64,000 nucleotides of DNA from Planctomycetota bacterium (GCA_002862085.1 PKCK01000011.1:85323-149322); one strand, 5' to 3'; shown: positions 1 through 8,495, counted from the first letter of the stretch. Notes: generated by a model from the sequence alone, not told the origin. Numbers and translations: made by a program.

Positions 1-1373
1 CAGGAGTAGGCGAAGGCGAGACGGCGATGCTCGTCGCGCTCGAGAGCAGAGCGGCGGTCGAAGATCGGCCGCAGGGCGTCGATCGCCTCGTCGTACATCT
101 CCCGGTCCAGGAGGCCTTCCCCGCGGGAAAGACGCTCGCTGTCGCCGAAGAGGTCGATGTGGGGCGGAACGAGGTCGAGGGCGATGTACGCGGCGTCGGC
201 GTGGCGCTTGACGCTGTCGCCGAGGCCCTCGCTGTCGGCCTTCTTCCAGATGGCGATCGCAGCGAGGGACTCACGGCCGGCGTTGGCGGCGGCGGCGGCG
301 CGTTCGTAGCAGGTCTCGCGCGCGTCCCCCTCGACGAGCACCGAGAGACGGAGCCACGCACGGCAGGCGTCGGCGTGTCGCTCGGCGCTCTCGAAGGCGA
401 GTGCGCGCAGGCGAGCGATCTCGGGATCGTGATCACCGAGGTCGCTGTACGTCTGAGCGATGTCCAGGGCCTTCAGCGCGTCGACCGGATGACCGGTCAG
501 CGACTCGGCGCGGCTGCGGATGAGAGCGCGGCGGCGCCGCTCGTCCAGGTCGCGCGTCGGATCGTTGTCGTCCAGGGCGTCGAGGACACCGAGCGCGCGG
601 CGGGCGTTCTCCGCGGCGACCACGGGGTTCGTGGCGCCCGCGGCGATACGGGTGTGCGCATCGGCCAGGAGGCGTCGGGCGGTGATGCTGTGTCCGTGCT
701 CTCGGGGATCAGCGCACAGCGCGTCGAAGCGGACAGCAGCGTTGTTCCACTCGTTGGCGCGCCCGAAGAGCTGACCGGCCGCCAGGAGAGCGTCGGGGAC
801 GAGGTCGGACCCGGGATACTCCTCGACGATCTCGTCGAACAGCTCGGCAGCCTCGCGGTCGCGGCCCGGGGTCTCGGACTCGATGACGGCGCGGGTCCAC
901 TGAGCACGGGGCGCGAATCCAGAGCTGGAGTGGTCGCGAAGCGCGACGCTGTAGAGTTCGGAGGCGCGGCCGAACAGGTCCTTGCGCTCGGGGTAGAGCG
1001 GTAGATCCTCGGCCACCTCGATCACGGACGCGGAGAGCGTGATGCGCATGCCGACCGAGCCGCCGATCCAGCGGAGGGAGTCCCGCAGGTCCATGCCCGC
1101 GAGATCGATGGTCACGCGCGGGTGCCGGCTCAGCACGTCGAGTCCCTTCACCTCGCGCTGGCTCGCGCGGGCGATCTGTGTGATCACGGCGTCGAACTCG
1201 GCCTCGTTCGCGGTGATCGTCAGGTTCTCCGCGCCGGGGAGGCCCTCGACGCGGGCCGTGGACGTGCGGGGTGTGAGGTTGAAGCGCGCGGTGCTCTCGT
1301 CGTCCTGAAGGGCGAGTCCGGGCGCCGCGAGGGCTCCCGCCAGGAGCGCGCCGCTGATCGTGCGAACGCTCAT
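1..1373 (-). CDS. Secreted STN-domain/TPR protein (partial, runs off left edge)
   Basis: The frame opens with ATG at 1373 and stays open to the window edge, giving 457 visible residues. It begins with a signal-peptide-like stretch (MSVRTISGALLAGALAAPGL). Residues about 50-120 resemble the short secretin/TonB N-terminal (STN) fold: a region ending in VTIDLAGMDLRDSLRWIGG. The rest is a chain of helical TPR-like repeats of the BamD/YbgF type. The start overlaps the stop of the upstream gene by one base (TGATG), so it is the fourth gene of a coupled operon. Expected location is the periplasm, as a scaffold for protein contacts; no catalytic motif is visible. Function is unknown. The operon's sigma-54 promoter and its place beside flagellar genes make a motility-linked role possible. 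Confidence 0.8.
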   Translation of the reverse strand, partial: MSVRTISGALLAGALAAPGLALQDDESTARFNLTPRTSTARVEGLPGAENLTITANEAEFDAVITQIARASQREVKGLDVLSRHPRVTIDLAGMDLRDSLRWIGGSVGMRITLSASVIEVAEDLPLYPERKDLFGRASELYSVALRDHSSSGFAPRAQWTRAVIESETPGRDREAAELFDEIVEEYPGSDLVPDALLAAGQLFGRANEWNNAAVRFDALCADPREHGHSITARRLLADAHTRIAAGATNPVVAAENARRALGVLDALDDNDPTRDLDERRRRALIRSRAESLTGHPVDALKALDIAQTYSDLGDHDPEIARLRALAFESAERHADACRAWLRLSVLVEGDARETCYERAAAAANAGRESLAAIAIWKKADSEGLGDSVKRHADAAYIALDLVPPHIDLFGDSERLSRGEGLLDREMYDEAIDALRPIFDRRSALERDEHRRLAFAYS

Positions 1374-2488
1374 CACTGGCCCTCCTGCTCGAGGCCCGTG
1401 GCGCGGCCCTGCTGGTAGTAGGTCAGCGGGATCAGGTAGTCGATCTCCGTCCGCATCGACGGGGCCAGCGGAGCGCGCTGCTGGTTGGCGAGCACCCAGT
1501 AGAGGAGGCGGCGCGCCTCCTCGAAGCGGCCCTCCTCCATCATCTTCTTGGCGTTGCCGACCGCGAACTCGTGGGGGTTCTTGTAGTCGCGCGGATCGAT
1601 CCAGATCTCCTTCTCGTCCGCCTCTCGGGGGCCCGACTGCTGGCGTTCGATCTCGTGGGACACGTCCGGGCTGAACTGCGGGGGCTGGGCGCCGCGCAGG
1701 GGCGCCTCGCTCCGGCCGCGGGCCGAGATGGCGTCGGCGATCAGGCCGGTGGCCTGGCTCAGTGACTCGTTGACGCTGCTGCTGGCCCGGTGTGCCAGGA
1801 AGAAGATCCCCGTGTTGATCGTCAGGAAGCAGGCGATGAGCGCCGTGATCAGGCGACCGTTGTTCCCGGTGAGGGAGTCGGGCACGTCCTGGGGCAGCGA
1901 GAGGCGCGGGCCGCGGTCGCGGTGCCGCGTACCCTGCGAGTGAACGGGGGCCGGGGCGGCGGGCAGATCCTCGGGGGACGGCAGCGGCGCGGTGGTCTGG
2001 AGCTCCGCGGCGACGGTCTCGGGAGACGGGGCTGCCTCCACCGTCGGCTCGGGGCGGGCCGGCGCGGAGGCGGGCTGCGGTTGGGCGGAGGTAAGGGCCC
2101 GTTCGGGCGCGGCGGAGAATGGCGCGACGCTGTCCGCGGCGGGCTCCTCGGGGCGGGAGACGACGCTCGCCGGCGCGGGCGCCGACCGCGCGGGCTGGCC
2201 ACTCGCGTCGAGGACGCCATCGTCGAAGGGGTCGTTCTCGAGGTTGAGGACCTCGTCGAGATCGAACAGATCCTCGTCGGGACCCGCCACGTCGGCGGGC
2301 GCCGGCGGGCTCGGCCGCATCGGGGAGGCCTCGACGTCGGCCGCAGGCGTAGCCGGAGTGGCAGGTGCGACGGGCGTCGTATCCGGGGGGACGAGGCCGA
2401 ACTCCTCGAGGCCGCCCACGATGGGGAAGTCGAAGAGGTCCTCGGAGGCGCCGGGGCGCGGGCCGCTTTGCTCGTTCGCGTCAGCCAT
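1373..2488 (-). CDS. Pro/Ala-rich membrane protein with C-terminal TPR-like helices
   Basis: 371 residues. I start at the ATG at 2488, which overlaps the stop of the preceding gene by 8 bases; an upstream in-frame start at 2518 would lie inside that gene. Residues 1-210 are Pro/Ala-rich and probably disordered, with two acidic LFD patches (residues 18-20, 74-76). One membrane helix spans about 213-233 (LITALIACFLTINTGIFFLA). The C-terminal 60 residues are helical and TPR-like (EEGRFEEARRLLYWVL). The layout suggests a cytoplasmic disordered arm, a single membrane pass and a periplasmic helical domain, linking the cytoplasmic signalling proteins encoded upstream to the secreted TPR protein encoded downstream. 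This is inference; I recognise no named family. Confidence 0.8.
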   Translation of the reverse strand: MADANEQSGPRPGASEDLFDFPIVGGLEEFGLVPPDTTPVAPATPATPAADVEASPMRPSPPAPADVAGPDEDLFDLDEVLNLENDPFDDGVLDASGQPARSAPAPASVVSRPEEPAADSVAPFSAAPERALTSAQPQPASAPARPEPTVEAAPSPETVAAELQTTAPLPSPEDLPAAPAPVHSQGTRHRDRGPRLSLPQDVPDSLTGNNGRLITALIACFLTINTGIFFLAHRASSSVNESLSQATGLIADAISARGRSEAPLRGAQPPQFSPDVSHEIERQQSGPREADEKEIWIDPRDYKNPHEFAVGNAKKMMEEGRFEEARRLLYWVLANQQRAPLAPSMRTEIDYLIPLTYYQQGRATGLEQEGQ

Positions 2489-3467
2489 GCTGAGTACGCA
2501 GGGCGTCCTCCAGAACACGCGTGGGATCAGGGCCCATCAGCAGCCGTCCAACGACGACCGCGAGGGCGGGGGAGAGGATCACGGGGGCGTCGGGCTCCTC
2601 GGTCAGCGTGGCGAGCAGCTCACGCGCCGTCGCCGGGACGAAGAAGTCGAGGTCCGTGAGGTCGATGCGCTCCTCGTCGTCGAACTCGACGGTCCGGACG
2701 GCGAAGCGCAGCTGGACGTGGGCGCCGATGCGGTCGCCGCGTTCGATGCGGACGCCGTCGGCCAGGGCGTGGACGCGTCCGAGCCCCGTACTGCAATCGA
2801 GTCGGTCCGCGGTCAGCACCTCGACGGCGTCGAAGCCCGAGCCGTCGTCCACGACGTCGATGGAGAGCTCGCCGCTGTTCATCACGGCGGTGATCTCGAT
2901 CTGGTGCGCGCCGTGCTTGGCGGCGTTGTCGACGACCTCCGCGAGGGCGGTCGCGATGCGCGCGCGGGTTGCGGGCGCCACCTCGCAGCGCACACACCAC
3001 GCCACGAGCTCGCGGGCGGCGTCCTCGGCAGCGCGCGCGCTGGCATCGACCAGGATGCGGAGCTCCTCGCCCTCCTCGGTGTGCCGCTCGGACTCGATCG
3101 CACGCATGAGCGCGTCGGGCATGAGCGGACGCTCGAGGACGTGGTCGGCCCGCGTGGCCATCGCGCGGTCGAGTTCGTCATCCGTGCAGTCGTCGCTGGC
3201 GACGAGGACGACGAGAGGGTCGCTCTCCAGATCTCGGAGAGCGTTGACGAGCGCGACGCCGTCGAGCTCACCGGCAGCGCCCCCGAACTCGGCGACGACG
3301 ACGTCCGCTGGACCGCCGAGGATGGCCTCCTCGATGGAGAGCGCGACGCGGCTCGCGTGGGCGCGGGACTCGACGATGCGCGCGAAAGCGTGAGCGACCG
3401 TCTCGTCGTGCAGGGCGAAGAGGACCTGGCGCGCAGCCGGCGTGGTGGAGACGGCGCGGTCGTTCAC
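2481..3467 (-). CDS. Pseudo-receiver domain fused to a HATPase_c-like domain
   Basis: 328 residues from GTG at 3467, which overlaps the upstream stop as GTGA; an ATG at 3485 would overlap more deeply. Residues 14-125 have the alpha/beta pattern of a response-regulator receiver. The phospho-acceptor Asp position appears to be Glu60 (ADVVVAEFGG) and the conserved Lys is Arg113 (LERPLMP), so phosphorylation is unlikely. Residues 150-240 carry a GHKL/HATPase pattern: N box ALAEVVDNAAKHG (E177, N181), G1 box DDGSGF (208-212) and STGLG. This resembles the SpoIIAB/RsbW-type ATPases of anti-sigma and switch proteins. It is cytoplasmic. It lies between a kinase-like gene and a membrane TPR gene. Whether it binds ATP or acts as a kinase is not shown. 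Confidence 0.8.
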   Translation of the reverse strand: MNDRAVSTTPAARQVLFALHDETVAHAFARIVESRAHASRVALSIEEAILGGPADVVVAEFGGAAGELDGVALVNALRDLESDPLVVLVASDDCTDDELDRAMATRADHVLERPLMPDALMRAIESERHTEEGEELRILVDASARAAEDAARELVAWCVRCEVAPATRARIATALAEVVDNAAKHGAHQIEITAVMNSGELSIDVVDDGSGFDAVEVLTADRLDCSTGLGRVHALADGVRIERGDRIGAHVQLRFAVRTVEFDDEERIDLTDLDFFVPATARELLATLTEEPDAPVILSPALAVVVGRLLMGPDPTRVLEDALRTQHG

Positions 3468-4138
3468 GCTGCCACCTTCTGGCAAGGGGCCGGGATCATC
3501 AGCGGGAGGCTGGCGACGGCGTAGCGGTGGTCGTCAGCGGTGCGCAGGGCGACGGTGCCGCCGAGGCGCTCGACGTCGCGGACGAGCAGGCCCTCCGCGA
3601 TCGAGGGGCAGTCATCGCTATCGGCGATGGGCGCCGCCGGAGCGGCCTCGTCGGGCGTGTCGACGATGTTGAAGTTCGCCTGGCCGCCCTCGATCTTGGC
3701 GAGGATCTTCACCTTGCTCACCCGCCCGAGGCGGTCGTGGATGGCGCGCTCGAGGGCGTCCACGAGCAGGCGCCCGTCGGTGAACATCGCAGCGTCGTCG
3801 CCATCGAGGACCAGTTCGCAGCGGCGGCGATCCTCCACGCCGAGGACGGCGCAGAGGCTCGTGATCACCTCGGAGACGCTGCAGGAGACCGGGTGCAGCG
3901 GGCGCTCGTAGGTCGTCGCGACGAGGTCGAGCGCGGCCCTCTCAGCGCGTTGGAGTTCGGAGAGCGCGCGGTCAGCGAGCTCCGACTCGGGGCCACGACG
4001 TAGGCCTTCGAGCGCCACGCGCACTGCGCGGAGTGGTGCGTAGAGAGCGCGGCCCGCGCCGAGGGACAAGGCGCACGCGGCGCGCGCTCGGGGTCTGGCG
4101 AGGTCGGCTTCGCGGTCTGCGTGATCGGGTCGTTCCAT
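3464..4138 (-). CDS. Histidine-kinase-like protein lacking the phospho-acceptor His
   Basis: 224 residues from ATG at 4138, the first start downstream of a sigma-54-type promoter at 4192-4206; longer upstream starts would lie over the promoter. Residues 28-80 align by eye with a DHp helix pair, but the usual HE(L/I)RNP segment reads RALYAPL (30-36), with no His. Residues 85-215 follow the HATPase order: a weak N box (LLVDALERAIHDRLG), a D-box-like INFNIVDTPD region and a final IAEGLLVRDVERLGG segment like the G2 region. There is no sensor or membrane segment. It may be a pseudo-kinase or a scaffold for the neighbouring NtrC-type regulator. First gene of a four-gene operon. Confidence 0.75.
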   Translation of the reverse strand: MERPDHADREADLARPRARAACALSLGAGRALYAPLRAVRVALEGLRRGPESELADRALSELQRAERAALDLVATTYERPLHPVSCSVSEVITSLCAVLGVEDRRRCELVLDGDDAAMFTDGRLLVDALERAIHDRLGRVSKVKILAKIEGGQANFNIVDTPDEAAPAAPIADSDDCPSIAEGLLVRDVERLGGTVALRTADDHRYAVASLPLMIPAPCQKVAA

Positions 4139-4191
4139 GGTCGGCTCCGGCGAGCGGCGCTGCGCGCGGCTCCTCGCGGTGGAGGAGAGGC

Positions 4192-4206
4192 GCAACCCCG
4201 GTGCCA
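4192..4206 (-). promoter_or_regulatory. Sigma-54 (-24/-12) promoter
   Basis: On the minus strand the sequence reads TTGGCACCGGGGTTGCG. It contains TGGCAC, five bases, then TTGC, which is the canonical RpoN arrangement. The -12 element lies about 54 bases before the ATG at 4138, leaving an untranslated leader of roughly 40 bases. An NtrC-type activator gene starts on the same strand about 1.6 kb upstream. Confidence 0.85.
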
Positions 4207-4260
4207 AGCGCGACCATCGACTGGTCCCGACGAATCCCTTGATGGTCCGAGCGGTGTTTT

Positions 4261-4275
4261 CCGGAACGTTTTTCC
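4261..4275 (-). promoter_or_regulatory. Candidate activator (enhancer) site, copy 1
   Basis: The minus strand reads GGAAAAACGTTCCGG, containing a GGAA-N5-TTCC dyad. It lies about 55 bases upstream of the -24 element of the sigma-54 promoter. The sequence GGAAAGACGTTCCGG (14 of 15 identical) lies about 87 bases upstream of the other sigma-54 promoter at 12490. The shared sequence and placement suggest a binding site for the adjacent NtrC-type regulator; this is inference. Confidence 0.5.
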
Positions 4276-4443
4276 ACGCGCGGAAGGACTTCCCACCCCG
4301 TAGGAGGAGGCCCCCGACGCGGCTTTCGCGCCCCGGAACGTCGCGATCCACGACATCACTCGCCTCAGCGCGCGCTCACGGCCGATCGGGCCTGTCGAGG
4401 AACGCGACACTGCCCGCGCGAGGCCCCGGCCGGGGCCATCCGG

Positions 4444-5817
4444 TCATTCGATCCCGTAGGTCTCGAGTTTCTTGTAGAGAGTCGAGCGGTGGATCCCGAG
4501 CGCGCGCGCGGCCCGCCCCTTGTTCCCACGTGTCACGTCCAGGGCGCGCCGTATGAGCGCGGCCTCCATGTGCTCGAGGGAGAGGTCTTGCTCGCCCAGG
4601 GCGGCGGTGCGCAGGGGGGCGGCGTCGTCGCCGCGCGCCGGCGCGCCGGCCTCGGCGCCCAGGGTGACCGCGGCGGCGTCGATGGAGCCCGAGGTCGTCA
4701 GGATCGCGGCCCGCTCGACCGCGTTGCGCAGCTCTCGCACGTTGCCGGGCCAGTCGTGGCCTTCGAGCTTGGCGAGGGCGCCGGCGTCGAAGCCGACGAA
4801 GGGTCGGCCGAGCTCCTCGGCGAACTGCTCGAGGAAGTGGTGCGCGAGTGGGGAGACGTCCTCGCGCCGGGCCCGGAGGGGCGGCACGACGATCGAGAAG
4901 ACGTTGAGGCGGTAGAAGAGGTCTTCCCGGAACGTGCCGGCCTCCACCATCTCCATGAGATCGCGATTCGTGGACGCCACGATTCGCGCGTCCATGGACT
5001 GGTCGAAGGTGCCGCCCACCTTGCGGAAGGTCCGCTCCTGGAGCACGCGCAGGAGCTTGGCCTGCAGGGCCGCCTCGAGCTCGCCCAGCTCGTCGAGGAA
5101 GAGCGTCCCGCCCTTCGCGGCGGCGACCAGGCCGTCGCGCCCCTTGGGGTCGCCGCCCGTGAAGGCCCCGGGCTCGTAGCCGAAGAGCTCTGCCTCGAGC
5201 AGCCCCTCGGCCAGCGCGGCGCAGTTCAGGGCCACGAAAGGCCCCTCGTGTCGGTCGGACTGCTCGTGGATCGCCCGGGCGACCAGCTCCTTGCCCACCC
5301 CGGACTCCCCGGTCACCAGCGCGGTGGATCGCGGGGTGGCCGCCACCCGTCCGACGTGCTCGAGGACCCGCTGGATGGCGGGGGAGCCGCCCACGATCGG
5401 GCCCGCGCGCAGCTGCGCGACCTCTTCCCGGAGGCGGTCGCGCTCCTCGCGCACGCTGCGGCCCTCGAGGGCCCGGTCCAGGGCATCCCGCAGCGTGGGG
5501 GGGTCGACGGGCTTCTCGAGGACGGTCGCCGCGCCGAGCTTCATGGCCTGGACGGCGGTCCGGACGTCGGCGTGACCAGAGAGGATCACCACGACCGGCG
5601 GCGCTGGAAGGGCCTTCAGGGCGGGGAGGATGGACAGGCCGTCCCCGTCGGGCATCCGCAGGTCGAGGAGCACGAGGTCGGGCTCGAGGGCCTCGGCCCG
5701 CTCCAGGGTCTCGCGGCCCGACGCGGCCTCCGCCGTGCGATGGCCCCCTGCCATGCACATGGCGACGAGGCCCGCCCGGACCCCGTCCTCGTCGTCTGCG
5801 ATCAGCACGTGCGCCAC
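4444..5817 (-). CDS. NtrC-family sigma-54 response regulator (FlrC/FlbD-like)
   Basis: 457 residues from GTG at 5817, just before the first receiver strand; frames extending further upstream are Arg/Pro-rich and not protein-like. Receiver domain at 1-115 with acidic D8-D9, phospho-acceptor D52 (LVLLDLRMP) and K102. AAA+ domain at about 138-370 with Walker A GESGVGKE (170-177) and Walker B TLFLDEL. The sigma-54 contact loop reads GAFTGG (217-222) in place of the usual GAFTGA. Fis-type helix-turn-helix at about 415-457 (GNKGRAARALGIHRSTLYKKL). It should activate RNAP-sigma-54 by ATP hydrolysis. Its neighbours and two nearby sigma-54 promoters make it the likely flagellar activator. The kinase that would phosphorylate it is not in the window. 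Confidence 0.92.
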   Translation of the reverse strand: MAHVLIADDEDGVRAGLVAMCMAGGHRTAEAASGRETLERAEALEPDLVLLDLRMPDGDGLSILPALKALPAPPVVVILSGHADVRTAVQAMKLGAATVLEKPVDPPTLRDALDRALEGRSVREERDRLREEVAQLRAGPIVGGSPAIQRVLEHVGRVAATPRSTALVTGESGVGKELVARAIHEQSDRHEGPFVALNCAALAEGLLEAELFGYEPGAFTGGDPKGRDGLVAAAKGGTLFLDELGELEAALQAKLLRVLQERTFRKVGGTFDQSMDARIVASTNRDLMEMVEAGTFREDLFYRLNVFSIVVPPLRARREDVSPLAHHFLEQFAEELGRPFVGFDAGALAKLEGHDWPGNVRELRNAVERAAILTTSGSIDAAAVTLGAEAGAPARGDDAAPLRTAALGEQDLSLEHMEAALIRRALDVTRGNKGRAARALGIHRSTLYKKLETYGIE

Positions 5818-6161
5818 GGCGCGGACTCTATCGATTGCCGAGGGGGCGATTCCACGACGGCGCGCCGCCTCGGGCGGCGAACGGACGCTCCCGTCGGTGT
5901 TCGCACGAGACCTCGACGGCCGGGCCGTGGAGAGGCGGAGCGGGCGGAATCCATGCGCTCCTCGGGAGAAACGTTTTCGAGGGAGCCCCGCTCCCGGGCC
6001 CGTGAGTGCCGTCGGGCGCGCTGTGGAGGGCAGAAACACGTACCGCGGCCTTCACCGTTCCCGGGCTCCTCCGAGAACCCCACTGCTCTCGCGCCCGGCG
6101 CAGGTCGTTCGAGGGGGCACTCAGCCAATCGAAACCGAAACCACTTTCCACACGCATCGTC
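5818..6161. other. Divergent intergenic region, NtrC-type gene / flagellin 1
   Basis: About 344 bases between divergent genes. It should hold promoters for both. At 5965-5975 it reads GGAGAAACGTT, close to the first 11 bases of the enhancer-like motif at 4261-4275, inside a small AAACGTTT palindrome. I find neither a clear sigma-54 nor a clear sigma-28 promoter, and no Shine-Dalgarno sequence before the flagellin ATG. Confidence 0.5.
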
Positions 6162-6995
6162 ATGGGACTTCGCGTCAACACCAACATCGCTTCGCTGACC
6201 GCTCAGCGAAACCTGAGCGTGGCCACGGGCCGCCTCCAGGGCAACTACGCCCGACTCGCCTCCGGCCTCCGTATCGCCGTCGCGGCCGATGACGCCGCGG
6301 GCCTGGCGATCTCCGAGCGCATGCGCTCCCAGATCCGCTCGTACGGCGTCGCCAGCCGGAACGCCATGGACGGCGTCTCCCTGGCGCAGACCGCCGAGGG
6401 CGCCCTCAACGAGGTCAGCGGCATCCTCAACCGCCTCCGCGAGCTGTCGATGCAGGCGGCGAACGGCACGCTCTCCACGAGCGACCGCACCACGCTCGAC
6501 ACCGAGTTCACGCAGCTCAAGACCGAGATCGACCGGATCTCGAGCACCACAGTCTTCAACGGCATCAACCTCCTCGACGGCAGCGGCTCGACCGGCATCC
6601 CGATCCAGATCGGCATCGAGAACAGCATCACCAACGACGTGATCAACGTCACGCTCGGATCCACCTCGCAGGCCGACCTCGGCATCACGGCGACGGACGT
6701 GCTGACGATCAGCAACGCTCAGTCCTCGCTCGCGGCGATCGACAGCGCGATCGAGAGCGTCAACAGCGCCCGGGGCACCCTCGGCGCGCAGCAGAACCGG
6801 ATGGAGAGCGCTCTGCGAAGCATCCAGGTGCAGCGCGAGAACCTCTCCGCATCCGAGAGCCGGATCCGCGACGTGGACGTCGCCGCGGAGACGGCCGACC
6901 TGACGCGCAACTCGATCATGCAGCAGGCGGCCACCACGATCCTCACGCAGGCCAACGTCCAGCCGCAGATCGCTCTCACGCTCCTCCAGGGCTGA
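6162..6995 (+). CDS. fliC: Flagellin 1
   Basis: 277 residues, the first of three tandem flagellins. The N-terminal D0/D1 region (MGLRVNTNIASLTAQRNL, then LASGLRI and DDAAGLAISERM) and the C-terminal D1/D0 region (SARGTLGAQQNRMES, ESRIRDVDVAAETADLTRN) are typical. The middle is short, so the variable outer D2/D3 domains are nearly absent. The subunit is exported by the FlhA/FlhB gate and polymerises into the filament. It is the most diverged of the three, ending LTLLQG rather than LSLLG. The start is fixed by the conserved MGLRVNTN shared by all three genes; frames reaching back to 6006 are not flagellin-like. No Shine-Dalgarno sequence is visible. Confidence 0.97.
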   Translation: MGLRVNTNIASLTAQRNLSVATGRLQGNYARLASGLRIAVAADDAAGLAISERMRSQIRSYGVASRNAMDGVSLAQTAEGALNEVSGILNRLRELSMQAANGTLSTSDRTTLDTEFTQLKTEIDRISSTTVFNGINLLDGSGSTGIPIQIGIENSITNDVINVTLGSTSQADLGITATDVLTISNAQSSLAAIDSAIESVNSARGTLGAQQNRMESALRSIQVQRENLSASESRIRDVDVAAETADLTRNSIMQQAATTILTQANVQPQIALTLLQG

Positions 6996-7417
6996 TCCAC
7001 CGGCCCGGTAACAAAACGAAGAAGTGGCCTTCGGGCCCGATTCGCTGAGTGGGGGGCCATCCCTCGGGGTGGTCCCCCCGTTCCAGCGATCCTGAAGCCC
7101 GCCCCGGCACCCGCCGGTGAACGCGCTCGTTCTTCTCACAACCCGACCGTCACCGACTCCTCGGCCCCGCGCGCAGCGCTGGGAGGCCCGCGGATCGTCC
7201 TCGTGCGTGCCAGCGCAGGACGTGTTCCTCGCGGCGCCGCGCCCTCGAGCTCGAGTGACGAGCACAGCAGACACGCGCATCACGAGCGTCGTCCCTGGCT
7301 CCCGGTGCCCCGCGAACGGCGTCGGATCAGCCAGCGGATCGCGGGCTCGCGGTCGTCAGTTCCTTCGCGGGTCTGCAGCCCTTCGTTCGCATATCCCCAA
7401 GCAACTCTCCGAATCGT
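6996..7417. other. Intergenic region between flagellin 1 and flagellin 2
   Basis: About 420 bases. It contains a strong hairpin at 7051-7079 that probably ends the flagellin 1 transcript. The remainder presumably carries the flagellin 2 promoter, but I cannot assign a sigma-28 or sigma-54 motif. Nothing protein-like is present. Confidence 0.5.
7051..7079 (+). terminator. Hairpin downstream of flagellin 1
   Basis: GGGGGGCCATCC pairs with GGGTGGTCCCCCC around a four-base loop, with one bulged T: about 12 base pairs. No T-tract follows. Likely a terminator or 3'-stabilising structure for flagellin 1. Confidence 0.55.
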
Positions 7418-8242
7418 ATGGGACTTCGCGTCAACACCAACATCGCCTCGCTCAACGCGCAGCGGAACCTCTTCAACTCTTCCACCGCGCTCAGCGGTAA
7501 TTTCGCGCGCCTGGCCTCCGGCCTTCGCATCGCCAGCGCCGCCGACGACGCCGCCGGCCTCGGGATCTCCGAGCGCATGCGCGCCGACATTCGCTCGTAC
7601 GCCGTCGCGTCTCGCAACGCCCAGGACGGCGTTTCACTCGTCCAGACCGCCGAGGGCGCCCTCAGCGAGGTCAGCGACATCCTCGGCCGCATGCGCGAGC
7701 TCAGCATGCAGGCGGCCAACGGCACGCTCTCCAACACGGACCGCACCACCCTCGACACCGAGTTCCAGCAGCTGATCGACGAGATCGATCGGATCTCCTC
7801 GACGACCGAGTTCAACGGCGTCTCCCTGCTCGACGGCACGAGCACCGCGATCGCGATCCAGATCGGCATCGACGGCGGTGCGAACGACGTGATCAACGTC
7901 TCCGGCGCCGACGTCTCCGCCTCGACCCTCTCGGTCGGCGGCTCGTCGATCAGCACCCTGGGCGCCGCCAGCGGCGTCCTCGCGACGATCGACACGGCCA
8001 TCAACACCGTCAACAGCGCCCGGGGCACCCTCGGCGCGCAGCAGAACCGCCTCGAGAGCACCCTCCGCTCGCTCGCCAACGTGCGCGAGACGACCAGCGC
8101 CGCCGAGAGCCGCATTCGCGACGTGGACGTCGCCATGGAGACCGCGGACCTGACCCGCAACTCGATCCTCCAGCAGGCCTCGACCGCCATCCTGAGCCAG
8201 GCGAACGCGCAGCCGCAGCTCGCGCTCAGCCTCCTCGGCTGA
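7418..8242 (+). CDS. fliC: Flagellin 2
   Basis: 274 residues, second tandem flagellin. N-terminal MGLRVNTNIASLNAQRNLF and C-terminal LQQASTAILSQANAQPQ are the conserved D0 helices; the centre (about residues 145-190) is short and Gly/Ser/Thr-rich. It is closely similar to flagellin 3 in protein and DNA. A block of more than 35 bases around the GTLGAQQNR codons is identical to flagellin 1, which suggests gene conversion. No Shine-Dalgarno sequence precedes the ATG. It is flanked by its own hairpins, so it is probably transcribed alone. Confidence 0.97.
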   Translation: MGLRVNTNIASLNAQRNLFNSSTALSGNFARLASGLRIASAADDAAGLGISERMRADIRSYAVASRNAQDGVSLVQTAEGALSEVSDILGRMRELSMQAANGTLSNTDRTTLDTEFQQLIDEIDRISSTTEFNGVSLLDGTSTAIAIQIGIDGGANDVINVSGADVSASTLSVGGSSISTLGAASGVLATIDTAINTVNSARGTLGAQQNRLESTLRSLANVRETTSAAESRIRDVDVAMETADLTRNSILQQASTAILSQANAQPQLALSLLG

Positions 8243-8262
8243 TCCTCTCACCTCCTCCGACT

Positions 8263-8291
8263 TCCCCCGGCGCGTGCAAATCGCCGGGGGA
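8263..8291 (+). terminator. Hairpin downstream of flagellin 2
   Basis: TCCCCCGGCG (8263-8272) pairs perfectly with CGCCGGGGGA (8282-8291) around a nine-base loop, about 20 bases after the stop codon. No T-tract follows. Confidence 0.6.
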
Positions 8292-8495
8292 GGCCCGTTC
8301 CTGTGTTCAGGGACAGGTCCGCGCCGGAGGGGGATGAAAACCGATCGAAGCACGCGCTCCCAGGCGCGTTCGATCCTGCTCCCGTACATGAACGGCGGGG
8401 AGCTGGACGGGCGCGATCAAGGAGCCCCGGTAGCGGGCAGAGATCGGCACGTTTCGTTCAACACACACTCCACCTCTACCAACCGATAGACACGA

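Larger units (their letters stand above)
4139..4443. other. Non-coding gap with sigma-54 promoter region
   Basis: About 305 bases between the kinase-like gene and the stop of the NtrC-type gene, both on the minus strand. It holds the sigma-54 promoter at 4192-4206 and the enhancer-like site at 4261-4275. I see no further gene; possible frames here show no recognisable protein. Confidence 0.6.

Noticed and set aside
4489..6198. Plus-strand open frame of 569 codons over the NtrC-type gene
   Set aside because: The minus strand encodes a complete receiver-AAA+-Fis protein; the plus-strand frame is a shadow.
8482..8489. CCGATAG before flagellin 3 as a sigma-28 -10 box
   Set aside because: It ends 7 bases before the ATG, and no -35 element is present at the right spacing.
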